Shown: positions 25,501 through 34,671, numbered from the stretch's first letter. The stretch: DNA of 64,000 nucleotides from an uncultured Ectothiorhodospiraceae bacterium (GCA_913055565.1 CAJXKP010000002.1:56243-120242); one strand, 5' to 3'. Numbers and translations: made by a program. The notes: a model not told the origin generated them from the letters alone.

Positions 25501-27956
25501 CCGGCGGCGCGCTCCAGGCTAGCGATCATGCGCTCGACGCGCGACTGCCAGTCCTCGCTGGAGAGGCGGTTGCGCTGGCGTTCGGCCCAGAGCGGAAACG
25601 CTAGCGGCGTCAAGCGCGGGGTGTCGTGGAATACCAGCCGGCTGGCCGCCATCGAGGCCAGGGCATCGGCGAGACGCTGGTATTCCAGCTGGTTACTTAG
25701 GACTTCCTCGCGCGCTTGGGCCAGCAGCTGGTGCTCGGGGGCGTAGCGATGGAGGGTGTCGAAGATCAGCCCGCTTGAGGCCTGTAGCTGGCGAGCCCCC
25801 TTGTTGCGCCCCGGATAGCCCGTGAAGACGAGGCCGGCTATGCGGGCAATCTCGCGGAAGCGCCGCCGCGCGAGTTCGTCGGCATTGAGGCACTGCTCCA
25901 ACTCTTCGGCGAGATTCGCTGGCGTGATCACGGCGCCGATCTCCTCTGGGGTCAACTCAAGACGCTTGCCCGTGACGAGCTGGAGGCCGTAGTCATTGAC
26001 GGCCATGCCGAAGGTCGCCGAGCGGTACTGCCCCAGGCGCCAGGCGAGAAGTGACGCCAGCCCCTCGTGGGCAAGGCGGCCCGCGAAGGGGAAGATGAAG
26101 AGATGCTCGCCGTCACGCGTGCGTGTGCGCTCGACCAGGAGCTCACCGGGCCCGGGGAGATGGGACCAGCGCTGCTGCAGGGCCACCAGGTCGCTGAGGG
26201 CGTGGAGCTCTGGGTCCTGGGCACGGCCATCCCGGGCCTCGGCGAGGCACTCCCGAACGGCCGCCGCTAGGGTGGTGGACAGTGGCAGATGCCCGCCCTG
26301 CCAGCGCGGCACCTCGCGCTTCGGGCCACTGGCGCGTTTGACGTAGGCGGTGGTGTCGCGCACCCGCACGAGTTCCACATACCGGCCGCCGAAAAGGAAC
26401 CGATCACCCGGGCTAAGCCGGGCGATGAAGCCCTCCTCGACATGGCCCAGTGAGCCGCCCTTGCGATACTGGACGCGCATCATGGGGTCGCTAGTGATGG
26501 TACCGACCGCCATGCGATGGCGGGTCGCGATGCCGCGGTCGGTCACCCGATAGCGCTCGCCGTTGTCGCTGACGCGGCGGAACTGGGGGTAGTTGGTGAG
26601 GACAGCGCCGCCCTGGGTGATGAAGTCGAGGACCCATGCCCATTCGGCGTCCGTGAGGTCGGCGAAGGCGTGGGTGGTGCGGACCTCGATGAGGGCCTCG
26701 TCGGCTCGGAAGCCGTCGCCGGTGGCCAGCGTCACCAGGTGTTGCGCGAGGACGTCGAGGCTGCGCCGCAGGGGGCGCCGCGCCTCGATGGCACCATCGG
26801 CCTGGGCGCGACGGGCGGCGGCGATCTCCACCAGCTCGAACGCGTGTGTGGGCACGCACAGGACCTCGCTGGTGACGCCAGGCTGGTGCCCGCTGCGACC
26901 GGCCCGCTGGAGCAGGCGGGCGACGCCCTTGGGGCTGCCGATCTGGATGACCTGATCCACCGGCGCGAAGTCGACCCCCAGATCCAGGCTTGAGGTTGCC
27001 ACCACGCAGCGCAGCTCGCCATCGCGCAGGCCGGCCTCCACGGCATCGCGCTGCTCGCGCTGGATGGAGCCGTGGTGGAGGGCGATGCCATCGGCCCAAT
27101 CGGGGCGTTCGGCCAGTAGGGCCTCGTGCCAGCGCTCGGCCTGGGAGCGAGTATTAGTGAACAGCAGACAGGACTGCGCCGCCTCGATTCTGGCGACGAC
27201 TTGGGGTAGCAGGTGCAGGCCCAGATGGCCGGCCCAGGGGAAGCGCGTACCGGTGTCAGGGCACAGGCTGCGAATCCGGATGGGCTTATCGTTAGCGCCC
27301 TGGATGCGTACGCCGCTTTGAGCGGCCGGGCCGAGCAGCGCTTGTTGGGCCTCGTCCAGGTTGCCCAGCGTCGCTGACAGCCCCCAGGTGCGCAGGCTGG
27401 GATTGATACCGCGCAGGAAGGCCAGGCAGAGCTCGAGTTGGACGCCGCGCTTGCTGCCGAGCAGCTCATGCCATTCGTCAACGATGACGGCGTCGACGCC
27501 AGCGAGGCGGCCCTCGGCGCCGCGGTAGGCGATCATCAGCGACAGGCTCTCCGGTGTGGTGACTAGTGCCTCGGGCGGGGAGCGCTGTTGGCGCTGCCGG
27601 GTGCTGCTGGCCGTGTCGCCCGTGCGCTGCTCGACGCGCCAGTCCAGGCCGAGCTCGGGCAGGGGGGCGCGCAGATTGGCGACGGTGTCGGCGGCCAGGG
27701 CGCGCAGGGGCGTGATCCATAGGACTCGCGGGCCGGCACGCCGGCGCGCTGGCTCGGCTAGCGCGGCCATGATCGGGCCGAGCCAGGCCGCGAGCGACTT
27801 CCCTGAGCCCGTGTCGGAGTGGATCAGCCCCGATTGGCCCGCCAGGTAGGCGTCCCAGGCGGCGCGCTGAAACGCGGCCGGCTGCCAGCCGCGTTGGGCG
27901 AACCAGCCCTCGACGCGCTCCCGGGCGTCGCTCAGCGGATCAGCCGGCGATGCCAT
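25497..27956 (-). CDS. Ligase-associated DEXH-box DNA helicase (Lhr-Core type)
   Basis: Superfamily 2 helicase: Walker A SDTGSGKS near residue 45, the DEWH box (VIVDEWHEL), SATLGN, LDLGVDF and QRAGRSGHQPG motifs, then winged-helix and Lhr-specific domains. In this gene cluster it works with the ligase and two nucleases in DNA end repair. The start is put at ATG 27956 (MASPADPLSD), which overlaps the ligase stop by 17 bases; the open frame further up only shadows the ligase gene. 819 aa, normal for the family. Confidence 0.92.
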   Translation of the reverse strand: MASPADPLSDARERVEGWFAQRGWQPAAFQRAAWDAYLAGQSGLIHSDTGSGKSLAAWLGPIMAALAEPARRRAGPRVLWITPLRALAADTVANLRAPLPELGLDWRVEQRTGDTASSTRQRQQRSPPEALVTTPESLSLMIAYRGAEGRLAGVDAVIVDEWHELLGSKRGVQLELCLAFLRGINPSLRTWGLSATLGNLDEAQQALLGPAAQSGVRIQGANDKPIRIRSLCPDTGTRFPWAGHLGLHLLPQVVARIEAAQSCLLFTNTRSQAERWHEALLAERPDWADGIALHHGSIQREQRDAVEAGLRDGELRCVVATSSLDLGVDFAPVDQVIQIGSPKGVARLLQRAGRSGHQPGVTSEVLCVPTHAFELVEIAAARRAQADGAIEARRPLRRSLDVLAQHLVTLATGDGFRADEALIEVRTTHAFADLTDAEWAWVLDFITQGGAVLTNYPQFRRVSDNGERYRVTDRGIATRHRMAVGTITSDPMMRVQYRKGGSLGHVEEGFIARLSPGDRFLFGGRYVELVRVRDTTAYVKRASGPKREVPRWQGGHLPLSTTLAAAVRECLAEARDGRAQDPELHALSDLVALQQRWSHLPGPGELLVERTRTRDGEHLFIFPFAGRLAHEGLASLLAWRLGQYRSATFGMAVNDYGLQLVTGKRLELTPEEIGAVITPANLAEELEQCLNADELARRRFREIARIAGLVFTGYPGRNKGARQLQASSGLIFDTLHRYAPEHQLLAQAREEVLSNQLEYQRLADALASMAASRLVFHDTPRLTPLAFPLWAERQRNRLSSEDWQSRVERMIASLERAAG

Positions 27957-29541
27957 CGGCGAGCTCCCGGGCTTGTGCGAGGGTGTCGGCGTCGTGGCTG
28001 CCCAGGTCCTCACGCCAGCGCGCGATGCGGGGGAAGCGCAGCGCCAGGCCCGACTTGTGGCGGCTGGATGGCTGGATGCCCTCGAAGGCGAGCTCGAAGA
28101 CCTGCGCCGGCTCGACCGCACGCACTGGGCCGTAGCGCTCCCGGGTGTGGCGGCGGATCCAGTGATCGAGGCGGCGGATCTCGCTGTCGTTGAGCCCCGA
28201 GTAGGCCTTGGTCAGCGGGATGAGCTCGTCGCCATGCCAGACGCCAAAGGTGTAGTCGGTGTAGAGATTGGCGCGGCGGCCATGGCCGGGCTGGGCATAG
28301 ATGAGCACGGCATCCACCGTCAACGGCTCGATCTTCCACTTCCACCACGCCCCCTTGCGCCGCCCGACGCCGTAGGCCGCCTCGCGATGCTTGATCATCA
28401 GGCCCTCGACGCGGTTCTCGCGGGCGGCGGCGCGCTGGCTGTCGAGCTCCTGCCAGTCGCGTGCGGCGACTAGTGGCGAGAGCATGAGGCGTTCGTCCGC
28501 CGTCGTGTCGATGGTAGCGGCGAGGCTCTCGCGACGCTGCCACTGGGGCCGATCGCGGCAGTCCGTGTCCTCGGCCTCTAGTTGGTCGAACGCGATATAG
28601 GCCACGGGTGCCTCGCGCAATAGTTGCCGCCCAACTCGCTTGCGACCGAGCCGTCTCTGGAGCTGGAAGAAGGGCTGGACCTGGCCGTCGCGCCAGGCCA
28701 CGATCTCGCCGTCCAGGGTCGTGCCGGCCGGTAGGCTGACGGCGGCCTCGCGCAGCTCCGGGAATTGCGCCGTGATGACCTCTTCCCCCCGAGACCAGAG
28801 GATGACATCGTCGCGATGAACCAGCATCTGGGCACGGATGCCGTCCCATTTCCATTCGACGAGCCAGTCATCGACGGCGCCCAGGGTAGCGGCCGATTCT
28901 TCCAAAGGGTGGGCGAGGAAGAAGGGGTAGGGCCGGCTGGCATCCTCGTCGTGCGAGGCCGGCTCGAACAGGCCGCGGTAGAAGGCCTCGTCGGGCTGCC
29001 ATTGGCCCGTCAGGCGCCCGGCGATCACGGTGCGGGGTAGGGCCGTAGCCTCGGCGAGGGCCCGTTCGACCAGTGTCTGTGACACGCCAACGCGCAGGCC
29101 GCCGGTCAGCAGCTTGTTGAACAGGAAGCACTGGTCGGGCGGTAGCGCGCGCCACGCCGCCACGACCCGGTCGCGCTGGGTAACCTCGTCGTCGTCGCGC
29201 AGGCACAGGAGCTGCTCATCGATCCATTGGTGGAGCGCGCGCGGGTCGGGCTCACCGCTGGTATCGGCGTCCATGAGCAGGGTAATGGTCTCCGCGAGAT
29301 CGCCTACATGCTCCCGGGTCTCGGTAATGAGCCAACGTGGCAGCCCAGTGGTCTCCGCGAGCCAGTCCTGGAGCCGCGACGGGCCGATGAGGCGCTTGAG
29401 CCGGCGCCCCGCCAACAGATACACCGCCCAGGCGCCGTCCGCGGCCGGGACGTCCCGGAAGTAGTCGCGCATCAGGGCGAGCTTGCGGTTGGTCGCCGTG
29501 GTGCTGTCCAGGCCGTGGAATAACCGGCTAAACCGCTCCAT
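27940..29541 (-). CDS. ATP-dependent DNA ligase of the Lhr/Exo/MPE cluster
   Basis: The adenylated lysine is in motif I EWKWDGIRAQ (about residue 229). Motif III (LDGEIVAW), motif IV (EGLMIKH) and motif V (WWKWKIEPL) follow, then an OB domain ending near LRFPRIARWRED. The N-terminal 200 residues form the helical domain typical of this cluster's ligase. It seals nicks after processing by the neighbouring nucleases. Starts two bases after the exonuclease stop. 533 aa. Confidence 0.93.
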   Translation of the reverse strand: MERFSRLFHGLDSTTATNRKLALMRDYFRDVPAADGAWAVYLLAGRRLKRLIGPSRLQDWLAETTGLPRWLITETREHVGDLAETITLLMDADTSGEPDPRALHQWIDEQLLCLRDDDEVTQRDRVVAAWRALPPDQCFLFNKLLTGGLRVGVSQTLVERALAEATALPRTVIAGRLTGQWQPDEAFYRGLFEPASHDEDASRPYPFFLAHPLEESAATLGAVDDWLVEWKWDGIRAQMLVHRDDVILWSRGEEVITAQFPELREAAVSLPAGTTLDGEIVAWRDGQVQPFFQLQRRLGRKRVGRQLLREAPVAYIAFDQLEAEDTDCRDRPQWQRRESLAATIDTTADERLMLSPLVAARDWQELDSQRAAARENRVEGLMIKHREAAYGVGRRKGAWWKWKIEPLTVDAVLIYAQPGHGRRANLYTDYTFGVWHGDELIPLTKAYSGLNDSEIRRLDHWIRRHTRERYGPVRAVEPAQVFELAFEGIQPSSRHKSGLALRFPRIARWREDLGSHDADTLAQARELADGIAG

Positions 29542-29543
29542 GG

Positions 29544-30548
29544 CTAGTCCGCCTCGCCGGTTTCGCTGTAGGCGGTGGCCAACGGCGAGGCTCGATAGCC
29601 CTGTTCGCGCAGGTAGGCCACGAGCTCATCGGCGCGGCCGTGCGTCGTCAGTATTCGCTGGGCCCCGGTCTCGGCGAAGGTGCGTAGCAGGTCCGGCCAA
29701 TCGGCATGGTCGGAGAGCACGAAGCCGCGGTCGAAGCCGCGGCGACGGCGATTGCCTCGAATGCGCATCCATCCCGAGGCGAACGCCGTGCTGGGGCGAC
29801 GAAAGCGGCGCATCCATTGGGAGCCGTGAGCGCTCGGCGGGGCGATAACGAGCTCGCCCGCGAAGCCGTCCGAGCTGTCGCGCTCGCTGACGGGGGCAGT
29901 CGGCGCCATGGCGATACCGGCCTGGCGATAGATCCGCGTCAGGGGGACGGCTGCTCCGTGGAGATAGACGGTATCAGGGGTGAGCCAACGCAGTGCGGCG
30001 AGGATGCGTTGCGCCTTGCCCAGGGCGTAGGTGAACAGCACGCTGGCGCGCCCCTCAGCGGCGTTGGTCTGCCACCAATCGTGAATGGCCTGTGCGGTAT
30101 CGCCGGGTGCGGGCCACCGGTAGGCGGGCAGGGCGAAGGTCGCCTCGCTGATGAAGGTATCGCAGGGCACCACCTCGAAGGGCTCGCAGCTCGGGTCGTC
30201 GCCGCGTTTGAAGTCGCCCGAGGCCACCCAGACCCGATGGCCGTCGCCGACTCGAACCTGGGCCGATCCGAGTATGTGCCCTGCTGGGTGAAGGCTGACC
30301 TCGCAGTCACCGAAGCGGTAGCGATGCTGCCAGTGGAGCGGCTCGATACGGGTATCGGCCCCGAGGCGTTTCTTGAGCAGGGGTATGCTGCTGGGCGCGG
30401 CGTAGTAGCGGTGGCTGCCGGGCCGCGCATGATCGGCGTGCGCATGCGTGACGACGGCGCGCTCGACGGGCCGCCACGGGTCGATGTAGAAGTCGCCGGC
30501 GGCGCAGTAGAGCCCATGCTCGGTTGGCTCGATGAGATCTTGGCCCAT
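29544..30548 (-). CDS. Ligase-associated DNA exonuclease, metallo-beta-lactamase fold
   Basis: Beta-CASP/MBL nuclease with THAHADHARPG (HxHxDH metal site, about residue 35), HPAGHILGSAQ (about 90), ASGDFKRGDDP (about 110) and a final LSDHADW/TTHG region. In the repair cluster it is the first gene and probably trims DNA ends. The opening GLYCAAGDFYIDPWRP fits the family, supporting the ATG at 30548. No clear ribosome site: a perfect dyad lies three bases upstream and may control access. 334 aa. Confidence 0.9.
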   Translation of the reverse strand: MGQDLIEPTEHGLYCAAGDFYIDPWRPVERAVVTHAHADHARPGSHRYYAAPSSIPLLKKRLGADTRIEPLHWQHRYRFGDCEVSLHPAGHILGSAQVRVGDGHRVWVASGDFKRGDDPSCEPFEVVPCDTFISEATFALPAYRWPAPGDTAQAIHDWWQTNAAEGRASVLFTYALGKAQRILAALRWLTPDTVYLHGAAVPLTRIYRQAGIAMAPTAPVSERDSSDGFAGELVIAPPSAHGSQWMRRFRRPSTAFASGWMRIRGNRRRRGFDRGFVLSDHADWPDLLRTFAETGAQRILTTHGRADELVAYLREQGYRASPLATAYSETGEAD

Positions 30549-30551
30549 ATG

Positions 30552-30575
30552 CTTTGTACATTAACTTGTACAAAG
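30552..30575. promoter_or_regulatory. Perfect dyad just upstream of the DNA repair operon
   Basis: CTTTGTACA (30552-30560) and TGTACAAAG (30567-30575) are exact complements around TTAACT. It begins 3 bases from the exonuclease start codon. On the reverse strand a TATCAA hexamer (30587-30582) just before it could be the -10 box, placing the transcription start inside the dyad, as for a repressor site. It is not a CTGT-N8-ACAG LexA box. Confidence 0.6.
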
Positions 30576-30598
30576 GCCTTATTGATAGCCGGGCGCGG

Positions 30599-31279
30599 CT
30601 ATGGTGACCCCGTGCCGGCCTCCGTCGGCTTGACCGCTGGCGCGGTAGCGTCATAAGGCACCGTATCCGGTGACACCGTGCCGCCCGAGATCACGAAGGT
30701 CATGGCCTGGTCCACGCTCCAGTCGGTGGCGATAAGATGGTCCCAGGGGATGAGCTCAAGGTAGCCCGAAGTCGGGTTGGGCGTCGTCGGGACGTATACC
30801 GCCGCGATGGCACGTCCGGTATCGGAGTCGGTGAGTACACGCGTGACAAAGCCGACCGTGCGCATGCTGTCCGACGGGAAGTTGATGAGTACGACCCGCT
30901 GGATTTGGTCCGGCTTCTGGTCGAGCACGCCGATCAGCGCCTTGGTGGCGCCGTAGACCGTTTGCACGAGCGGGATGCGCTGGACGAGGTGGTCAAAGGC
31001 GGCGATGATGCGACCGCCGATGACGCGTGATGCCAGCCATCCCAGCAGCATCACGCTAACGAGTGTCAGTCCGATAGCCAGTGCCTGGCGGAACCAGGGC
31101 TCCAGCATGATGGCCTCGAGCGTCGGGGCGTACGGCGCAACCAGGCTCGCCAAGGGTTGCACCCAGGGCATGCCGAAGCCCGAGAGCTGGCGTAGGATGA
31201 AGCGGAAGACGACCCACGTAATCCAGAGCGGGATGATCGTGGCGATGCCGGCCATCAGGTAATTGCGCAGGCGTGCCAT
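30599..31279 (-). CDS. DUF502 family membrane protein
   Basis: Two membrane spans (about residues 8-30 and 60-85) and a C-terminal soluble domain with VVLINFPSDSMRTVGFVT and TTPNPTSGYLELIP, both family hallmarks. DUF502 proteins are widespread in bacteria and plants (COV-like) without a firm molecular role. It ends 50 bases before the repair operon in the same direction and may be transcribed into it. 226 aa. Confidence 0.88.
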   Translation of the reverse strand: MARLRNYLMAGIATIIPLWITWVVFRFILRQLSGFGMPWVQPLASLVAPYAPTLEAIMLEPWFRQALAIGLTLVSVMLLGWLASRVIGGRIIAAFDHLVQRIPLVQTVYGATKALIGVLDQKPDQIQRVVLINFPSDSMRTVGFVTRVLTDSDTGRAIAAVYVPTTPNPTSGYLELIPWDHLIATDWSVDQAMTFVISGGTVSPDTVPYDATAPAVKPTEAGTGSP

Positions 31280-31378
31280 GGCAGACTCCGGGACGTTGCG
31301 GCGAGCGCTTGTGATGATGGGGGAGTGGCTGCGGTCAGGGAAGTCTCAATCAAAACGGGTAGGCTAGGAGATCACCGG

Positions 31379-32149
31379 ATGGAGAGCTTTCGCGAGGGTA
31401 GCGCGGCCCTCATCCAGGGGGCCAGCCGCGGCATCGGGCTGGGGCTTTGCGACAAATTGTTGGCCAGCGCTCGATTCAGCCGAGTATACGCCACGGGTCG
31501 GCACGCCGAACGATCCGAGGGCCTGGCCGACCTGCGTAGCCGCTTTGGTGACGCCTTGGTGCCCTTGGATATGGACATCGCGCGCGAGCCGGCCATCCAG
31601 GCCGCCGCGCAGCGCATCGGCGAGGCCGAGTCGCGCCTGGATCTCATTATTAACGTCAGCGGCGTGCTCCATGACAGCAGCCGCGGGATGCGGCCGGAGA
31701 AGCGATTGGAAGATATCGAGGTCGAGAACCTCGAACACAGCTTCCGCGTCAACGCCTTCGGACCTATCCTGATGGCAAAGCACTTCCATCGCCTTCTCAA
31801 CCACGGCGATAAGGCCGTCTTCGCCAGCCTGTCGGCCCGTGTCGGGAGCATCGAGGACAACGGCCTGGGTGGCTGGTATGCCTATCGGGCGGCTAAGGCG
31901 GCGCAGAACCAGTTCAGTCTTACGGCCGCGATCGAGCTGTCGCGGCGCGCTCGTCACACGATTGTGCTATCCCTCCATCCGGGGACGACGGATACCGGGC
32001 TCTCGGAGCCGTTCCAGGGCCGCGTTCCCGACGGTAAGCTGTTCAGTGTGGACTTCGTTACCGACCAGCTACTGGCTATCATCGATAACGTCGGCCCCGA
32101 GGATTCGGGATGTTTCTATGCCTGGGATGGGCAGCCTATTCCCTGGTGA
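31379..32149 (+). CDS. Short-chain dehydrogenase/reductase (CsgA/sniffer-like)
   Basis: Rossmann start IQGASRGIGLGL (residues 10-21), the central NVSG motif and the catalytic YRAAKAA (Tyr-x3-Lys, about residue 167). A Ser-rich SLSARVGS segment comes just before it. The closing region SLHPGTTDTGLSEPF fits the subgroup with oxidoreductases of unknown substrate. The ATG at 31379 follows AGGAG by 8 bases; the longer frame from 31325 has no such site. 256 aa. Confidence 0.85.
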   Translation: MESFREGSAALIQGASRGIGLGLCDKLLASARFSRVYATGRHAERSEGLADLRSRFGDALVPLDMDIAREPAIQAAAQRIGEAESRLDLIINVSGVLHDSSRGMRPEKRLEDIEVENLEHSFRVNAFGPILMAKHFHRLLNHGDKAVFASLSARVGSIEDNGLGGWYAYRAAKAAQNQFSLTAAIELSRRARHTIVLSLHPGTTDTGLSEPFQGRVPDGKLFSVDFVTDQLLAIIDNVGPEDSGCFYAWDGQPIPW

Positions 32150-32167
32150 CCTGAGGAGCGTTAAACC

Positions 32168-32638
32168 ATGCAACGTCGCCTGCCAGCGTTCATTCTCGTG
32201 TTAGTCATAGGCCTGCTCAGCGGGTGCAGTGCCCTGAAGTATCAGACGGCTGAGGCCCCTCGGGTGTCACTGGCCAGTCTGGGTATCCAGGAGCTGGGCC
32301 TGGTTGAGCAGCGTTTCGACGTCGGCCTGCGGCTACGCAACCCCAACGATTTCGCCCTACCGATAGCGGGGGTCGAGTATCAGGTCGAGCTCGAGGGCGA
32401 GTCGTTCGCGAGCGGTATGACGAATGACCGCATCGAGTTGCCCGCGATGGGTGAACAGGTCATCAGCCTGGGCGTTACCACCAGCCTTATTAGTAACCTC
32501 CAGCGCCTGCGTCGCTGGCAAAGCGCGCCGCCGGATTCACTGCCTTACACGGTCAGCGGCCGGGTCAAGCTCGCCGGCGTCCCGATCCGGCTGCCGTTCG
32601 ACTACAGCGGCAAGGTGCCGTTGACCACGGGTCTGTGA
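32168..32638 (+). CDS. LEA type 2 family lipoprotein
   Basis: A lipoprotein signal ending in LLSGC (Cys20) is followed by a single LEA14/WHy domain (VGLRLRNPNDFALPIAGVEYQVELEG). Such domains are associated with desiccation and stress protection; in gammaproteobacteria they are outer- or inner-membrane lipoproteins of unknown role. Starts 18 bases after the SDR gene, probably the same transcript. 156 aa. Confidence 0.82.
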   Translation: MQRRLPAFILVLVIGLLSGCSALKYQTAEAPRVSLASLGIQELGLVEQRFDVGLRLRNPNDFALPIAGVEYQVELEGESFASGMTNDRIELPAMGEQVISLGVTTSLISNLQRLRRWQSAPPDSLPYTVSGRVKLAGVPIRLPFDYSGKVPLTTGL

Positions 32639-32653
32639 GGGGCATTAGGGCGT

Positions 32654-32673
32654 CGATCTCTGCACTGAGATCG
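32654..32673. terminator. Hairpin after the lipoprotein gene
   Basis: CGATCTC (32654-32660) pairs with GAGATCG (32667-32673) around a 6-base loop, 15 bases after the stop codon. No U-tract follows, so it may be a weak or Rho-assisted terminator. Confidence 0.35.
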
Positions 32674-32758
32674 GCAGTCCAGGAACGCCATCGGATCGCT
32701 GGCGCACGCGGCGCCAACGCCCCGGCTGGACTGTCGGGGCAGCCATTAGGAGCGAGGT

Positions 32759-33058
32759 ATGCAGGTAGCCGTCGAGATTAGCCTCATCCCCATCGGTACC
32801 TCGGTGTCGCTATCGCCGTATGTGGCGCGCGTTCAAGAGGTCTTGGAGCGCGCCGGGCTGGACCCCGAGATGCATGCCAACGGGACCAACATCGAGGGCG
32901 ACTGGGAGCGCGTCATGGCGGCGGTGCGCGAGTGCCATGAGGCCGTTCACGCCATGGGCGTGGTGCGCATTAATACCACCCTCAAGATCAATACGCGCAC
33001 CGACCGCGAACAAACCCTCTCGGAGACAGTGATGCGGGCGCGTGACCGGCTGGCGTAG
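32759..33058 (+). CDS. MTH1187 family thiamine-binding protein
   Basis: 99-residue ferredoxin-like protein with the family's VEISLIPIGTSVSLSPYV opening, HANGTNIEGDWERVM middle and RINTTLKINTRTD end. Relatives bind thiamine and are thought to store or shuttle it. The gene stands alone, with GGAGCGAGG upstream. Confidence 0.85.
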   Translation: MQVAVEISLIPIGTSVSLSPYVARVQEVLERAGLDPEMHANGTNIEGDWERVMAAVRECHEAVHAMGVVRINTTLKINTRTDREQTLSETVMRARDRLA

Positions 33059-33161
33059 CGCGTAAGGTCTCTGCGGGTGCCGACCGGGGTGGTTGCCCGT
33101 TACCCGTTGTTGGCTTGGCTGTGTAGCCCTCGATCATCTTGAACGAAAAGGAGGCGGCTTC

Positions 33162-33584
33162 GTGCCACGACCCGAGACACCGGCTCTGACCGCCGATGCC
33201 ATCATTCGGCTCGACGATGACCCGACCCGGATCATTCTAGTCAAGCGCGGAAGCCCGCCGTACGGGCTTGCGCTGCCGGGGGGGTTCGTCGATGTTGGCG
33301 AGTCCGTTGAGGCGGCGGCCGTTCGGGAGGCACGCGAGGAGACCGGTCTGGAGGTAACGCTGGTCGCCTTGTTGGGCATCTACTCCGAGCCCGAGCGGGA
33401 TCCACGCGGCCATACCGCGAGCGCGGTTTATGTCGGCGACGCTTATGGCCTACCGGTTGCCGGCGATGACGCCGCCGGGGTTCGCGTGATCGATGTGCGT
33501 GATGGCAGCCTCACACTCGCCTTCGATCATGCCCAGATACTCGCCGACTACCGGCAGCGCTACGGTATCGCCGTCACTGCATGA
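33162..33584 (+). CDS. Nudix hydrolase
   Basis: The Nudix box is complete: GGFVDVGESVEAAAVREAREETGLEV in the G-x5-E-x7-REUxEExGU pattern (about residues 41-66). The GTG at 33162 is chosen because AGGAGG (33149-33154) lies 7 bases before it, giving 140 aa. An acidic segment and GHTASAVYVG strand fit the ADP-ribose pyrophosphatase-like or general Nudix group; the substrate cannot be deduced. Confidence 0.85.
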   Translation: MPRPETPALTADAIIRLDDDPTRIILVKRGSPPYGLALPGGFVDVGESVEAAAVREAREETGLEVTLVALLGIYSEPERDPRGHTASAVYVGDAYGLPVAGDDAAGVRVIDVRDGSLTLAFDHAQILADYRQRYGIAVTA

Positions 33585-33596
33585 TCACCGGGGCGA

Positions 33597-33773
33597 TTAG
33601 CCGGAGCGGCGCTTATACGACGACAGCTCGCGTTTGAGATTGGCCTCGAAGGCTCGGCTCTCAAGCTCGCGGTTAACAGCGTCCGTCAGCCGGTGCAATT
33701 CTTCGCGTGACAGAGACTCGATGCCGAGCTCGCGGGCGGCTCGGCTGGGGGAAGTGACATCAATTCTACTCAT
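33597..33773 (-). CDS. Small hypothetical protein, 58 residues
   Basis: Reads MSRIDVTSPSRAARELG at the start and ends in LKRELSSYKRRSG, with an amphipathic, charge-rich middle. It looks like a helical hairpin but no family is recognised. The ribosome site is weak. It converges with the Nudix gene, ending 12 bases from it. It is called a gene because the codon choice resembles neighbouring genes and the frame fills the space. Confidence 0.4.
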   Translation of the reverse strand: MSRIDVTSPSRAARELGIESLSREELHRLTDAVNRELESRAFEANLKRELSSYKRRSG

Positions 33774-34075
33774 AGCGGTAGTTTAACAGGCCCTGCGGTT
33801 AACGGCTCTTGCCTACGGCTTACGGCTAGTGAATTGGGGATGATCGGCGGTCTGATCAAGCCTTCGCCCCGATGAGTCATCCCATCCTGGCGTCGATGAT
33901 GACGCGCTGTAGGTTCCCGCTTGGCTGGCTTTTTCTGCTCTAGCACGGCTCGAACCCAGGTTTCGCGGTGCGTTTCGGTGCTTCTCGGGGCTTGCTTTTG
34001 CCTGAGCTTGCCTGCATATCATGACCTGACGCCGCTGATTTTAGGCGGCGATAGTGAGAAGAGGCGTTGACGAGG
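33774..34075. other. Intergenic region without a gene
   Basis: About 300 bases with several T-rich patches and an inverted repeat CGCCGC/GCGGCG around TGATTTTAG near 34031-34050, shortly before the next gene. No promoter stands out. A short stretch near 33950 resembles a tRNA T-loop but does not fold as a tRNA. Confidence 0.4.
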
Positions 34076-34501
34076 ATGGATATGAGCCATCGAATCGGCA
34101 AGAACCAGTTGCTGGAAGTCCTCGAACAGGCACCGTTCGAACATCTTAGTAGTAGCGTGCACGTGATCGATGACACCGATGAAGTCGATCAGCGCCGCGA
34201 GCTAGCAGGCGTGTCCATCTACTCCAATGCCCGTGGCTGGATGGCCCAGGTCAACTGGCGCGCCGTTGTTGACTCGGACGAGATCACGCTTCGAGTGGGT
34301 GACAGCGACAGCGGTGAGCGGCCCTACGAACTGCGCGATGCCTCGCGGGCCAAGATCAGCGTCGAGGACGAGGGCGGCATACCGGTCAGTGAGGACGAGA
34401 TGTCGGCCCTCGTGGCCCAGTCACCGCTGGCGAAGAGCTGGGAGCAGGATGTGGTCAACGTCTTGCAAGAGTCCCAGGAAAGCGAGGCCACCATCCACTA
34501 G
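34076..34501 (+). CDS. Uncharacterised acidic protein
   Basis: About 141 residues, soluble, rich in Asp/Glu/Ser; no family recognised. Segments such as HVIDDTDEVDQRRELAG and MAQVNWRAVVDSDEITLRVGDSD suggest a beta-rich fold, followed by a helical C-terminus. Either ATG 34076 or 34082 may be used; GAGAAGAGG precedes the first, AGGATG the second. It has no obvious operon partner; the MscS gene is 170 bases further on. Confidence 0.55.
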   Translation: MDMSHRIGKNQLLEVLEQAPFEHLSSSVHVIDDTDEVDQRRELAGVSIYSNARGWMAQVNWRAVVDSDEITLRVGDSDSGERPYELRDASRAKISVEDEGGIPVSEDEMSALVAQSPLAKSWEQDVVNVLQESQESEATIH

Positions 34502-34671
34502 TAATGCCTTCCCTAGGCCGCGCTCCGCCCAGCCTCGGGCGGGCCGCGGCCCGGTACCTGCCCCGGTAGTGTGACTTACGCCCGCGATGCAACCTGCTAG
34601 ACTCTCGGACCTCATGATTTGGTGTATCCGTAGCCGGGCCAGCTGATCGCTGCCCAGAGGGGAGGAGCGGT

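Noticed and set aside
33940..33970. T-loop-like sequence suggesting a tRNA fragment or attachment site
   Set aside because: The flanking bases do not form the T-stem or acceptor stem, and no matching copy lies in the window.
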